From assembly GCA_031399165.1 (NCBI GenBank), contig JANNOO010000005.1, positions 62,001-126,000 of the forward strand: 64,000 nt of DNA, written 5' to 3'. The position numbers were made by a program, and so were the translations under genes. The notes under the pieces are model-generated. The model searched no databases and was not told where the DNA came from. It saw only the letters and a program-made list of their open reading frames with translations. Shown piece by piece: positions 49,435 through 58,518 of this stretch. The DNA is from JAKFWI01 sp031399165. GTDB taxonomy: Bacteria; Pseudomonadota; Alphaproteobacteria; Caulobacterales; Aquidulcibacteraceae. Positions within the stretch are counted from its first letter, which is position 1. Each line of letters begins with the position of its first letter.

Positions 49435-49805
49435 CAGAGGCTCCCGACAAATTCTTTGTAGGCGGCTTCATCCATCAGCGCGGCAAGCTCGCTCGCATCG
49501 CCGACTTTCAGCTTCACCATCCAGCCTTCGCCTTCCGGGCCTGAATTGACCAGCGCCGGATCGCTGCTCAGCGCGTCGTTCACCGCCACGATTGTACCGG
49601 AAATTGGCGCAAACACGTCGGACGCGGCTTTCGCCGATTCAACGACCGCCATCTCGCCGTCCTTACTCACCGCTTTGCCGGCGGCGGGCAGTTCGACATA
49701 GACGATATCGCCCAATTGCTCGGCGGCATAAACCGAGATGCCGCATGTGGCCACATCGCCCTCGACGCGCACCCATTCATGTTCCCTAGTGTATTTGATG
49801 GTCAC
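49434..49805 (-). CDS. gcvH: Glycine cleavage H protein
   Basis: 123 residues from GTG 49805, chosen because homologues start at TIKYTREHEWVRVEG. The lipoyl lysine lies in MAVVESAKAASDVFAPISG. It shuttles the aminomethyl group between P, T and L proteins. It begins 4 bp after gcvT. Confidence 0.95.
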   Translation of the reverse strand: MTIKYTREHEWVRVEGDVATCGISVYAAEQLGDIVYVELPAAGKAVSKDGEMAVVESAKAASDVFAPISGTIVAVNDALSSDPALVNSGPEGEGWMVKLKVGDASELAALMDEAAYKEFVGSL

Positions 49806-49809
49806 GGAT

Positions 49810-51036
49810 TTAAGCCCCCTTGAAATAGCGATGCGGCACGAACGGCAGCGAAACGATTTCCGCTGCACGCGCCTGGCCGCGCACGATGAGATCGATCCTG
49901 GTTCCCGGCGCCGCATACGGCGCCTCGACATAGCCCATGGAAATCGGCGCATTCAGCGTCGGCGAAAAACCGCCGCTGGTGACAATTCCGACCTTGTGAC
50001 CGCCCACCTGAATTTCGGTGTTGTCCCGCGCCGGCGCGCGATCGGCTGGTCGAACGCCAACACGCTTGATCTTCGGCCCTTCGGCCAGTTCCGAAAGAAT
50101 GCGCTTCGCGCCCGGAAAATCCCCGGCGGCGCGGCGGCGTTTCTGGATCGTCCACGCCAGATCGGCTTCTATCGGCGAAATCGTTTCGCCCAGTTCGTGG
50201 CCGTAAAGGCAGAGCCCTGCTTCAAGCCGCAGCGTATCGCGCGCGCCGAGCCCGATCGGTTTCACCTCCGGCTGATCGAGCAGAAATTGCGCGAGCTTTT
50301 CGGCGACCGCGGGTGGGATCAGCAATTCATAGCCGTCCTCGCCGGTATAGCCGCTGCGCGCGACGACGCCGTTTTCGCCGAATATCTGCCCGCGCCATGT
50401 ATGCATGAACGAAACCTGCGACAGTTCCGGCGCGATACGCGCAATCACGGTGACGGCTTTGGGGCCTTGCAGCGCAAGCAATATCTGATCGTCTGCGCGC
50501 TCCAGCTCCGCTTCGTTGCCGGCCGCATGCGCAAGCAGGCGGAAATCCTGCTCCTTCATACCCGCATTGACGACAATGTAGAGCGCGCCCTGAAACGCCG
50601 GCGCGAAGGGACGTGCGATCATCAGATCGTCGAGTACGCCGCCGCTTTCGTTCAGCAGAACCGTGTAGCGAATCTGCCCGGGTTTCAGCCCTTGGATATC
50701 GGCCGGTACAAGTTTTTCGACGAGCGCCGCGACGCGCTTGTGCGCCTCATCGCCGCCGCCAATTCCTTCGTTCAGCCTAAGAAAGCATGGCCCCATATGC
50801 GAAACATCGAACAATCCGGCGTTCGTGCGCGTCCAGTTATGTTCGGCGATCAGGCCCTCATACTGAACGGGCATGTCATAGCCGGAGAAGGGCGCGAATT
50901 TCGCGCCGAGGCTGCGATGCAGCCCATCCAGCGGCAATGTCAGAAGCGGAGAATCGGAACTGTCCAACGGGTACGCCTCGCCCGGCGCAAAACGCGCCGT
51001 CAGGCCCCCGCTGTCCTTGGCGCCTGAAAGATTCAC
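49810..51036 (-). CDS. gcvT: Aminomethyltransferase (glycine cleavage T protein)
   Basis: 408 residues from GTG 51036, with AAGGAGG about 10 nt upstream and lying just after the riboswitch; a TTG at 50967 would give a more usual 385 residues. Motifs: FAPFSGYDMPVQYEG, FDVSHMG, and folate-site region ARSGYTGEDGYELLIP. It releases ammonia and forms methylene-tetrahydrofolate. First gene of gcvT-H-PA-PB. Confidence 0.94.
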   Translation of the reverse strand: MNLSGAKDSGGLTARFAPGEAYPLDSSDSPLLTLPLDGLHRSLGAKFAPFSGYDMPVQYEGLIAEHNWTRTNAGLFDVSHMGPCFLRLNEGIGGGDEAHKRVAALVEKLVPADIQGLKPGQIRYTVLLNESGGVLDDLMIARPFAPAFQGALYIVVNAGMKEQDFRLLAHAAGNEAELERADDQILLALQGPKAVTVIARIAPELSQVSFMHTWRGQIFGENGVVARSGYTGEDGYELLIPPAVAEKLAQFLLDQPEVKPIGLGARDTLRLEAGLCLYGHELGETISPIEADLAWTIQKRRRAAGDFPGAKRILSELAEGPKIKRVGVRPADRAPARDNTEIQVGGHKVGIVTSGGFSPTLNAPISMGYVEAPYAAPGTRIDLIVRGQARAAEIVSLPFVPHRYFKGA

Positions 51037-51070
51037 GAACGCCCACCCTCCTTGAGAAGAAGGCAGGCCC

Positions 51071-51202
51071 CGCTTACTTCGTCGGCGGCTGCATTCCTGC
51101 AGCGCTTTCCAGCGTGTTACTCCCCCCGCGGTCCTTTTCCCTGAGCGTTTCCGGGGCGGTTGCGCCTTCGGGGCCGGGCAGAACCCGGACTCTCCCGCGG
51201 GG
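51071..51202 (-). promoter_or_regulatory. Glycine riboswitch
   Basis: Reading leftward, the leader has CCGCGGGAGAG, then GAAGGCGCAACCGCCCCGGA, AACGCTCAGGGAAAAGGACC and GCGGGGGGAG, the conserved core of a glycine aptamer. This is followed by CGCTGGAAAGCGC and GCCGACGAAGTAAGC, possibly a second, degenerate aptamer or the end of the first. It ends 34 bp before the gcvT start. Glycine binding would turn on the glycine cleavage operon. Confidence 0.9.
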
Positions 51203-51276
51203 TTCAATCGGGCGGACCTTGGCCGATCCGGGAAGCGAGTCAAGGCGAGGGCTCATCCCGGCCTGAGGAAGACCGC

Positions 51277-53043
51277 CTACATGCGCTCCGGCGCCGCAAT
51301 CCCCAGCAGGTCCAGGCCGATTTCAAGCTGCTTCAGCGTCGCCTGCGCCAAGGCCAGACGCGAGCCGCGCACGGCGTCGTCCTTTTCTGAAAGGATCGGG
51401 CATTGATCGTAGAAGGCGGAGAATTTCTGGCTCAGCGCATAGACATGCTCGGCCAGAAAATGCGGCGCTCGGCGGTCATAGGAAGCGGCCAGCGCGCCCT
51501 CGAACGCATCGAGCGCCAGGGTCAACGCACGCTCGGCTGGCGCGGCGATCGTGATCGGCCCGGCGGCCACGCGCTGATCGGCCGCTTTGCGCAGGATCGA
51601 TTTGATCCGTACACATGCATAGAGGAGGTATGGCCCGGTCTTGCCCTCAAAGCTCATGAAGCGGTCGAGATCGAAGACGTAGGACGTGCCGCGGAAATTG
51701 CTGAGGTCAGCGAACTTGATCGCCGCTACGGCAACCTTTTCCGCTACGTCCTCGAACTCCTCGGGCGAAAAGTTCGTGCCGATATCGGCTTCTTGCAGGC
51801 GCGTACGCGCCTTTTCCCGCGCCTGCCCAATCAGATCGTTGAGCTTCAGCACGCCGCCGGCGCGCGTCTTGAACGGCTTGCCGTCCACGCCATTCATCGT
51901 GCCGAATCCGATATGCTCCAGCTTCTCGCGCGGAATGTATTTGGCCTTGGCAGCCGCGCGGAACACCTGCTCGAAATGGTCCGCTTGCCGTTGGTCCACG
52001 ACGTAGAGGACAAGGTCCGGATGAAAGTCGCGCACACGCTGCACAATGGTGGCCAGATCGGTCGTGCCGTACATGGCCGACCCATCTCTGGAGATGATCA
52101 GTAGCGGATCGGGGCTTTCAGCAACGACGACACTGCCGTCGTCCAGCTTCTTTTTCTTCGTCTCACCCGGCGCGGCCACGCGAACGATGCGCGCGCCCTG
52201 GTCTTCTTCAAGCAGACCTTTGGTTTCCAGGTCCACGACCATTTCCGGGATCAGGGGGTCGGCATCACTTTCGCCAAGCCAGAGATCGAAACTGACGCCA
52301 AGCGCCGCAAATTCGCGCTTCAGAGTCGCCATCGTGACATCGCGCATGACGCGCCAGATCGCGCGATAGGCTGGGTCGCCCGCCTGTAATTTCGCCGTCG
52401 CCTTGCGCGCCAAATCGCGGAAAGAAGGGTCTTCCTTCGCGCGCGACGCTGCCTGCGGATAAATCTCCTCCAGCAAGTCCAGCGTGATCGCGCTTTTCAC
52501 AGCCTCGCTTTCGACGCTTCCGAACCGCTCTTCCAGTGAGACGATCAGGAGACCCATCTGGAAGCCCCAATCGCCGAAATGCGCATCGCCCCAGACCATG
52601 TCGCCGCGAAAACGGAACAGGCGCTTGACGCTCTCGCCGATGATCGAAGAACGCAGATGGCCGACATGCATCGCCTTAGCGACATTCGGCCCGGCGTAAT
52701 CGATAATTACCCTGCGCGGCGTGACCACTTCAGCGCCGGCGCGCGCATCATTGGCGATCGCTTGTGCGCGCGCAGCAAGGGCCGCGCCGTCAACGGTTAG
52801 ATTGATGAACCCCGGCCCCGCGATTTCGGTGTTCGCGATCCCCGCCACACCAGCCAGACGCGCGGCGACATCCTCGGCGATCGCGCGCGGCGGTTTGCCC
52901 GCACCCTTCGCGGCCTGCATCGCGCCATTGCACTGGAAATCGGCGACCTCCGACGCGCGCACCTGCCCGAGCGCGGGATCAAGGCCCGCGGCGCCAAACG
53001 CTTCGCCAACGGCGCGCGAAAGATGCGTTGCAAGATCGGGCAT
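51277..53043 (-). CDS. argS: Arginyl-tRNA synthetase
   Basis: 588 residues. Class I signature NVAKAMHVGHLRSSIIG (HIGH-like HVGH); FKTRAGGVLKLNDLI stands at the KMSK position, degenerate as usual in ArgS; the C-terminal DALR domain is present (YSYACVRIKSILR-like YLLYACVRIKSILRKA). Start ATG 53043. It is upstream of, and co-directional with, the riboswitch-controlled gcv genes. Confidence 0.96.
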   Translation of the reverse strand: MPDLATHLSRAVGEAFGAAGLDPALGQVRASEVADFQCNGAMQAAKGAGKPPRAIAEDVAARLAGVAGIANTEIAGPGFINLTVDGAALAARAQAIANDARAGAEVVTPRRVIIDYAGPNVAKAMHVGHLRSSIIGESVKRLFRFRGDMVWGDAHFGDWGFQMGLLIVSLEERFGSVESEAVKSAITLDLLEEIYPQAASRAKEDPSFRDLARKATAKLQAGDPAYRAIWRVMRDVTMATLKREFAALGVSFDLWLGESDADPLIPEMVVDLETKGLLEEDQGARIVRVAAPGETKKKKLDDGSVVVAESPDPLLIISRDGSAMYGTTDLATIVQRVRDFHPDLVLYVVDQRQADHFEQVFRAAAKAKYIPREKLEHIGFGTMNGVDGKPFKTRAGGVLKLNDLIGQAREKARTRLQEADIGTNFSPEEFEDVAEKVAVAAIKFADLSNFRGTSYVFDLDRFMSFEGKTGPYLLYACVRIKSILRKAADQRVAAGPITIAAPAERALTLALDAFEGALAASYDRRAPHFLAEHVYALSQKFSAFYDQCPILSEKDDAVRGSRLALAQATLKQLEIGLDLLGIAAPERM

Positions 53044-53082
53044 CGGCCCGTTTAGCCTCTGGCTGGGAAGCGTGAAAAGGGC

Positions 53083-53733
53083 TTAGCCGCCCGCGCCGCT
53101 GCGGAAACGCTTGCCGTCGCGGTTGAAGGCGAGTTGCTCCGGCGTCACGTCGAAGCCGACCAGGATTTCGAAGTTCACCCCGGACGTCTCGGGATTGGCG
53201 CGTGGAATGGTGATTTTCTTTATTTCCTGGGAAAGCTCAGTCCGGTCGCTGCCGGCGAAATCAACCTCCACCTCGTAATATTGCTTGAAGATCGGCGCGA
53301 CGTCGCGGCGCGCCACGGCTACCCAATAGCGATAGGTGTGCCGGTCAGCGCCTGCCGCCGGGCCACGGCCGAACGCCATGTTCACCGTCAGGTTCATCGT
53401 GATCGGATCGGCGCCGACATAACGGCAAAGGCCGCTCACGCCCCGCATCTCGCCGGTGAAGCCGACATTGGAGAGGCGCTCCTCGGGCCCCTTGAACTCG
53501 ACCATGCGCGACGCGTCGTAAAGCACGCCCATCAGTGGACAGGGGCCGGCATTCAGATCTTTCGGCGGTCTAAGCCCAGGCGGCACACCGCCAGGGGGCC
53601 CTCCCGGAGGACCTCCACCCGGGCCGCCGCCACCGGGCCCTTGGGCTTCGGCAAACACGCCCGCGCTCAGCGTCAGCGCGAAGCATGCGATAGCCGCCCC
53701 CCGAGCCCAAGACCGCATTTTCCCGACCGCCAT
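53083..53733 (-). CDS. Secreted Gly/Pro-rich protein
   Basis: 216 residues; ATG 53733, or 53718 (RSWARG). Signal peptide (GAAIACFALTLSAGVFAEA), then a low-complexity GPGGGGPGGGPPGGPPGG segment, then a beta-rich domain with two cysteines (AGPCPLMG, SGLCRYVG). Unknown function. Its end is 39 bp from the argS start. Confidence 0.75.
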   Translation of the reverse strand: MAVGKMRSWARGAAIACFALTLSAGVFAEAQGPGGGGPGGGPPGGPPGGVPPGLRPPKDLNAGPCPLMGVLYDASRMVEFKGPEERLSNVGFTGEMRGVSGLCRYVGADPITMNLTVNMAFGRGPAAGADRHTYRYWVAVARRDVAPIFKQYYEVEVDFAGSDRTELSQEIKKITIPRANPETSGVNFEILVGFDVTPEQLAFNRDGKRFRSGAGG

Positions 53734-53825
53734 TCAAGAGCCTCACTGGTAAAATGGACGAAAAGCCTGATAAGCGATCTGATTACAGGCCACCCGCCGC
53801 CGCCGCAACGTCGCGCAGCAATAAC

Positions 53826-54809
53826 ATGACCGCCTCCGCCACACCCAATGCCCCTGCCGCACTGGCCGCCAAGCGGGCGATGACCGTGCTTCTGGCCGCG
53901 CCTCGTGGCTTTTGTGCGGGCGTGGACCGGGCGATCCTGATCGTGGAGGCGGCGCTCGCGAAATGGGGGCCGCCGGTCTATGTGCGCCATGAGATCGTCC
54001 ATAACCGCCATGTGGTGGAGCGCCTGAAGCGCCTGGGGGCGGTGTTCGTGGAGGAGCTTGATCAGTGCCCTGCTGACCGCCCGGTCGTGTTCTCGGCCCA
54101 CGGCGTGCCCAAGGCGGTGCCCGCGGAGGCGCGCGACCGGCAGATGATCTATGTCGACGCCACCTGCCCGCTGGTGTCCAAGGTCCACGGCGACGCCGAG
54201 CGCCATTGGAAAGCCGGGCGTAAGATCGTGCTGATCGGCCACCAGGGCCATCCCGAAGTCATTGGCACGGTCGGCCAATTGCCCGACGGCGCGATCCTGC
54301 TCGTGGAAAAACCGGCGGACGTGGCGGCGCTTCCCGATTTCCGGCCTACGGAACTGGCCTATGTCACCCAAACAACTCTGTCGGTGGACGACACCGCCGA
54401 GATCGTCGCGACGCTGCGCCAGCGCTTCCCGCTGATCGCCGGGCCGCACAAGGAAGACATCTGCTACGCCACCACCAACCGGCAGGATGCGGTAAAGGCC
54501 CTCGCCGCGCGCGCCGAGCTTGTGCTGGTGATCGGGGCGGAGAATTCTTCCAACTCGGTGCGGCTGCGCGAAGTGGCGCTGCGCGCCGGCGCACGCGACG
54601 CGCGGCTGATTGCTTCGGTCGAAGATGTCGAGAGCGAATGGTTCGACGGTGTCGAAACCGTAGGCATCACCGCTGGGGCCTCCGCGCCGGAATATCTGGT
54701 CGAAGAGCTGATCGCCCGGATCGGCGCGCATTATGACGCCCATGTCGAGGAAGTGCGCGTGATCGACGAGCACGTCTCGTTCAAACTGCCGCGCATCCTG
54801 GCGGGCTGA
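53826..54809 (+). CDS. ispH: 4-hydroxy-3-methylbut-2-enyl diphosphate reductase
   Basis: 327 residues from ATG 53826; ATG 53754 would add a charged extension. The three Fe-S cysteines are in APRGFCAGVDRA, DATCPLVSKVH and EDICYATTNRQ; HGVPK and HQGHPE supply substrate histidines. Final step of the MEP isoprenoid pathway. Followed by thrB and rnhA, a common alphaproteobacterial gene order. Confidence 0.96.
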   Translation: MTASATPNAPAALAAKRAMTVLLAAPRGFCAGVDRAILIVEAALAKWGPPVYVRHEIVHNRHVVERLKRLGAVFVEELDQCPADRPVVFSAHGVPKAVPAEARDRQMIYVDATCPLVSKVHGDAERHWKAGRKIVLIGHQGHPEVIGTVGQLPDGAILLVEKPADVAALPDFRPTELAYVTQTTLSVDDTAEIVATLRQRFPLIAGPHKEDICYATTNRQDAVKALAARAELVLVIGAENSSNSVRLREVALRAGARDARLIASVEDVESEWFDGVETVGITAGASAPEYLVEELIARIGAHYDAHVEEVRVIDEHVSFKLPRILAG

Positions 54810-54826
54810 CTCGTTGGTGAATTGAC

Positions 54827-55783
54827 TTGGCCGTCTACACCGACCTGACCGACGAGGAATTGAGCGGCCTGCTGGCGCTCTACGATCTCGGCAATCCGCT
54901 CTCGTTCAAGGGCATCGCGGAAGGCGTGGAGAATTCCAACTTCCTGCTCGAAACCGAGACCGGCCGCTTCATCCTGACGATCTACGAAAAGCGCGTCGCG
55001 CGCGCCGATCTGCCGTTCTTTATGGCGATGATGGAACACCTCGCCGAACGCGGCTTTCCCGCGCCGCGCCCGATGCATACGCGCGCTGGCGAAGCGCTGG
55101 CTGAAGTACGCGGCAAGGCCTGCGCGATCATCACGTTCCTCAATGGCCTTTCGCCAAAAAAACCCTCAGCAGCGCAATGCCGCGCGGCAGGGGAGGCCCT
55201 CGCGCGCATGCACAAGGCGCTGGCAGATTTTACAGGCGCGCGCGGCAACTCGCTCGGTCACGATGCTTGGGCGCCGCTGATCGAGCCACGTCTTGCGCTG
55301 GCTGAAGATTTGCGTCCCGGCCTGCGCGACGCGATCAGCGCCGATCTGCTCTCCATTTCTTCATGGCCTGATAATCTGCCGCGCGGCGTGATCCACGCCG
55401 ATCTGTTTCCCGACAACATGCTGTTCATCGGCGAGGAGATCGGCGGCGCGATCGATTTCTATTTCGCCTGCACCGATTTTCTCGCCTACGATCTCGCCGT
55501 GTGCCTGAATGCGTGGTGCTTTGAAGACCGCGGCGCGTTTAACATCACGAAGGGTCAGGCGATGATTGGGGGGTATGAAAAAGTACGCGCGCTAAGCCCC
55601 GAAGAACGCGCCGCTCTGCCAACGCTCGCACGCGGCGCCGCGCTACGCTTCTTCGCAACACGCCTGCACGACTGGACCGAAACGCCAGCGGGCGCACTCG
55701 TGCGCCCGAAAGACCCGTTGGAATACGCCGACAAACTGGAATTTCACCGGCGTGCGAAAAGCGCCGCAGATTATGGCGCGTAA
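54827..55783 (+). CDS. thrB: Homoserine kinase, APH-type
   Basis: 318 residues from TTG 54827, the start shared by homologues (AVYTDLTDEELSGLL). The choline-kinase/APH fold has GVIHADLFPDNMLF (catalytic Asp) and GAIDFYFACTDF (metal-binding Asp). It phosphorylates homoserine for threonine synthesis. It begins 17 bp after ispH. thrC lies 7 kb away. Confidence 0.94.
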   Translation: MAVYTDLTDEELSGLLALYDLGNPLSFKGIAEGVENSNFLLETETGRFILTIYEKRVARADLPFFMAMMEHLAERGFPAPRPMHTRAGEALAEVRGKACAIITFLNGLSPKKPSAAQCRAAGEALARMHKALADFTGARGNSLGHDAWAPLIEPRLALAEDLRPGLRDAISADLLSISSWPDNLPRGVIHADLFPDNMLFIGEEIGGAIDFYFACTDFLAYDLAVCLNAWCFEDRGAFNITKGQAMIGGYEKVRALSPEERAALPTLARGAALRFFATRLHDWTETPAGALVRPKDPLEYADKLEFHRRAKSAADYGA

Positions 55784-55794
55784 TCTCCACCGCC

Positions 55795-55925
55795 GTCATT
55801 CCGGGGCCGCCAAAGGCGGAACCCGGAATCCCGCCAGCGCCGCAGGCGCTTCCTGCGCAACGTGGAAAAGCGGCCTAACGGCCGCGCCTGGATTCCAGAT
55901 CGCGCTCCGCGCGTCTGGAATGTCG
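55795..55925. repeat. Intergenic palindromic repeat
   Basis: CGTCATTCCGGGGCCGCCAA and GAACCCGGAATCC form one inverted pair. CTGGATTCCAGATCGCGCTC and CGCGCGTCTGGAATG form another. This is the usual look of dispersed alphaproteobacterial intergenic repeats. It fills most of the 176-bp gap after thrB. Confidence 0.6.
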
Positions 55926-55959
55926 CAGAGGATGTCTTTTGTTTGGAGCACTGCGGCGT

Positions 55960-56229
55960 ATGGCACTTAAACGCACCATTAAAGTAGCGCTGCTTGCATC
56001 ATGTCTCGGTGGCGCTCTCGCCTTCACCATTCTCGGTGGCGCTTCTGACGTTAGGGTGGACGTTGGGGGCGGCGAGGCTGTCGTTTTTCCGCTTTGGTTA
56101 TGGGCGTGCTTTGGCGCGATTGCGGGCGTCTTATTTATGACGCCCTTGGTGCTAGTCTTCTGGCTCATCCGCCGCTCCGATCGCAATCCGCCGAATCCCG
56201 CTAAGCGCACCCGATGGCCCACCCCATGA
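55960..56229 (+). CDS. Small two-helix membrane protein
   Basis: 89 residues from ATG 55960. Hydrophobic segments at about residues 8-28 (VALLASCLGGALAFTILGG) and 45-70 (LWLWACFGAIAGVLFMTPLV). Its end overlaps the rnhA start by 4 bp. Function unknown. Confidence 0.6.
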   Translation: MALKRTIKVALLASCLGGALAFTILGGASDVRVDVGGGEAVVFPLWLWACFGAIAGVLFMTPLVLVFWLIRRSDRNPPNPAKRTRWPTP

Positions 56230-56669
56230 CCAAAACCATCGACATCTGGACTGACGGCGCGTGCAGCGGCAATCCCGGGCCCGGCGGCTGGGGCGCGATC
56301 CTGGTTTATGGCGATCACGAGAAGGAACTCTCCGGCGGTGAAACGCCAACGACCAACAACCGCATGGAAATGCTTGGCGCGATTTCCGCGATCGAAGCGA
56401 TCAAGGAGCCGGGCGCAATTATCCGCCTGCACACCGACAGCCAGTACGTAAAGAACGGCATCACGCAATGGATGAAAAAGTGGAAAGCCAACGGCTGGAA
56501 AACCGCTGACCGAAAGCCAGTCGCCAACGTAGATTTGTGGCTGCGCCTTGAAGCTGCGTGCGCATCGCACAACATCGAATGGCGCTGGGTCAAAGGCCAT
56601 GCTGGCGACGAAATGAACGAACGCGCCGATGTGCTCGCGCGCAATGCGATCAAGGCGTTGAAGCGCTGA
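56226..56669 (+). CDS. rnhA: Ribonuclease HI
   Basis: 147 residues from ATG 56226 (an ATG four codons earlier is less typical). Active-site residues: Asp in IWTDGACSGNPGPGGWG, Glu in NNRMEMLGAISA, Asp in LHTDSQYVKNG, Asp in NERADVLAR; His in KGHAGDEMN. Removes RNA from RNA:DNA hybrids. Confidence 0.96.
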   Translation: MTKTIDIWTDGACSGNPGPGGWGAILVYGDHEKELSGGETPTTNNRMEMLGAISAIEAIKEPGAIIRLHTDSQYVKNGITQWMKKWKANGWKTADRKPVANVDLWLRLEAACASHNIEWRWVKGHAGDEMNERADVLARNAIKALKR

Positions 56670-56675
56670 CTCGCC

Positions 56676-58034
56676 TCAGAACGATGCGGTAAGATCGATC
56701 GTCAGATATTTGGTGTCCGCGTCATCCGGCGCGTTAGGCGCGCGCTTGAGAAATTCGCCCTTGGCCAGATAGACGAAATTGCCTTCCAGGCGAAGTTTTT
56801 GCGGCACGAGCCAATAGCGCACCCGCGAGTCGAACTGGTGTCCCGCGAAATCACCCGAACGCCCCGTCGCGTCGCGCACGCCGGTGGTGGAAAACGCATC
56901 CGTATCGCTGGCCAGATAAAGCGCGCGATAGCCGACGAACGCGTCCCATCTCGGCGAAGGCTCTATCTCCACACGGAACCCAGGCGTCGAGATATTCGCT
57001 CTGCCGACGGCGGCATATAGCCCGCTTGGCGCGAGTTCGGCGCGGCGCATACCGAAAAGCGTGTCAAAGCGGTTGAAGCTTCCGCCGGCCCGATCGCCGC
57101 TCACATAGTCATATTCCAGCGCCAGCCGCAGCTTGGCCGGCAGATCCCATCTGTAGCCGGTTTCAAGATGCAGATAGCGCGCCCAGACGTCCTGCGTGGC
57201 CGCCGCGGGCGCGAGGCTTGTGCGGATCGATCCCGTCTGGATCGCCGCCTCAACATCGAAGTCGTAACCCCGCGCGGCCGGATCGCGGAAATAGCGAAGC
57301 GCCCAGGTATTGAGATGGCGATTGCGCGTTGGCAGATCGGCCTCGTCAGCTTCTAGCAAGTTCAAAAAGGATGCTTGCAACGCCGCCCTTTCCAGTCCTG
57401 CCGGGGCGGTCACTACCGCGCCGCGCAGTTGAAGCGCCGCGGTTTCGCGATCGATCTGAGCGTCGTTGTCCAGAAGAGCGTCAAGATCGTCTGGCTGCCG
57501 AATCTGCGGCAGAACATAGATCGCCGATGCGTTCACCCCGTTCTTGAGCGATATGTCAGCCTTCAACCCGGTATAGCCGCTGGTCGTGTCGCGGTAATCG
57601 TCGGCGGCGACGAAGCGCCGCGATCCGAGGTTCAGGGTGAACCTGCCGGCCTGCACAGCCGCCGCCGAACCTGTCCCGAACGGCGATCCAAGCTTGGCGC
57701 TGATATACGCCTGGACCGGCTCCAAAGTGTTGACCTCGCCGGTGCTGATCGGCGTTCCGCGATCAGCGCCGTAGGCGCGGCTGTCGAATAGCTCGCCGAA
57801 AAGCGTGATCGGCCCGGCATCATACGCGGCGGCCAGTCTTGTGCGAAAGCTCACCATTTCGTCGGACGTGTTGAACCCAGCGCGCGGCTGGCCGTCGATC
57901 GCCCCATAGCGAACACGAAACGATCCGGAGAGCTTTAAGTCCCCAGTCCCGGCTTGCAGCGCCGGCGCCTGCGCCGCGGCTACATCGGCCAAGACAAGAA
58001 ACGCCATTCCAACGGAAAGCAGGTGTGTGATCAT
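56676..58034 (-). CDS. Alginate-export-type outer-membrane porin
   Basis: 452 residues. A signal peptide (SVGMAFLVLADVAAAQAP) is followed by alternating beta strands and ends YLTIDLTASF, with the terminal Phe of outer-membrane barrels. GSFRVRYGAIDGQPRAGFNT and ETGYRWDLPAKLRLALEYDY are typical of Alginate_exp-family barrels. Substrate unknown. Convergent with rnhA. Confidence 0.8.
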   Translation of the reverse strand: MITHLLSVGMAFLVLADVAAAQAPALQAGTGDLKLSGSFRVRYGAIDGQPRAGFNTSDEMVSFRTRLAAAYDAGPITLFGELFDSRAYGADRGTPISTGEVNTLEPVQAYISAKLGSPFGTGSAAAVQAGRFTLNLGSRRFVAADDYRDTTSGYTGLKADISLKNGVNASAIYVLPQIRQPDDLDALLDNDAQIDRETAALQLRGAVVTAPAGLERAALQASFLNLLEADEADLPTRNRHLNTWALRYFRDPAARGYDFDVEAAIQTGSIRTSLAPAAATQDVWARYLHLETGYRWDLPAKLRLALEYDYVSGDRAGGSFNRFDTLFGMRRAELAPSGLYAAVGRANISTPGFRVEIEPSPRWDAFVGYRALYLASDTDAFSTTGVRDATGRSGDFAGHQFDSRVRYWLVPQKLRLEGNFVYLAKGEFLKRAPNAPDDADTKYLTIDLTASF

Positions 58035-58047
58035 TGATTTGCCATTG

Positions 58048-58506
58048 TCATACGCGCTTCACCCGCAACGTCGCGCCCTCGACGCTGATGATCTCGACAC
58101 GCTCGCCGATGGCGACCTCATCCGCGCTTGTCGCCCGCCAGACCGTGTCATCGAGCTTTACGCGGCCAAAGCCCGCTACGAACGCCGCCTCCGCCACGCC
58201 TGTCAGGCCGATCAGCGTCTGCGAGCGCTCATTCAGCGTCACCGGATCAGTGCGCTTAAGCCATCGCCCGCGCACGTAGTAATGCCCGGTCAGCGTCAGC
58301 ACGATCGTCAACACTGCGAACGCAGCCCATTGTTGGGCCGCATCAACCGGCATGAGAAACGCCAACGCCGCCGTCAGCGCCGCGGCTGCGGCGGGCCACA
58401 GCAGGTAGGTCGTGCCCGTGACGATTTCGGCGACCAGAAACACAAGCGCGATCGCCAGCCAGTGCATCGGCTCTACGCGCGCCAGCATGTCAAACAACGC
58501 GTTCAT
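58048..58506 (-). CDS. NfeD-like membrane protein
   Basis: 152 residues. Three hydrophobic segments (about residues 12-35, 34-52, 58-75), then the soluble OB-fold end DEVAIGERVEIISVEGATLR. Partner of the SPFH gene 13 bp upstream, the usual stomatin-NfeD pairing, which is thought to organise membrane domains or proteolysis. Confidence 0.88.
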   Translation of the reverse strand: MNALFDMLARVEPMHWLAIALVFLVAEIVTGTTYLLWPAAAAALTAALAFLMPVDAAQQWAAFAVLTIVLTLTGHYYVRGRWLKRTDPVTLNERSQTLIGLTGVAEAAFVAGFGRVKLDDTVWRATSADEVAIGERVEIISVEGATLRVKRV

Positions 58507-58518
58507 GTCCGCCTCGGT

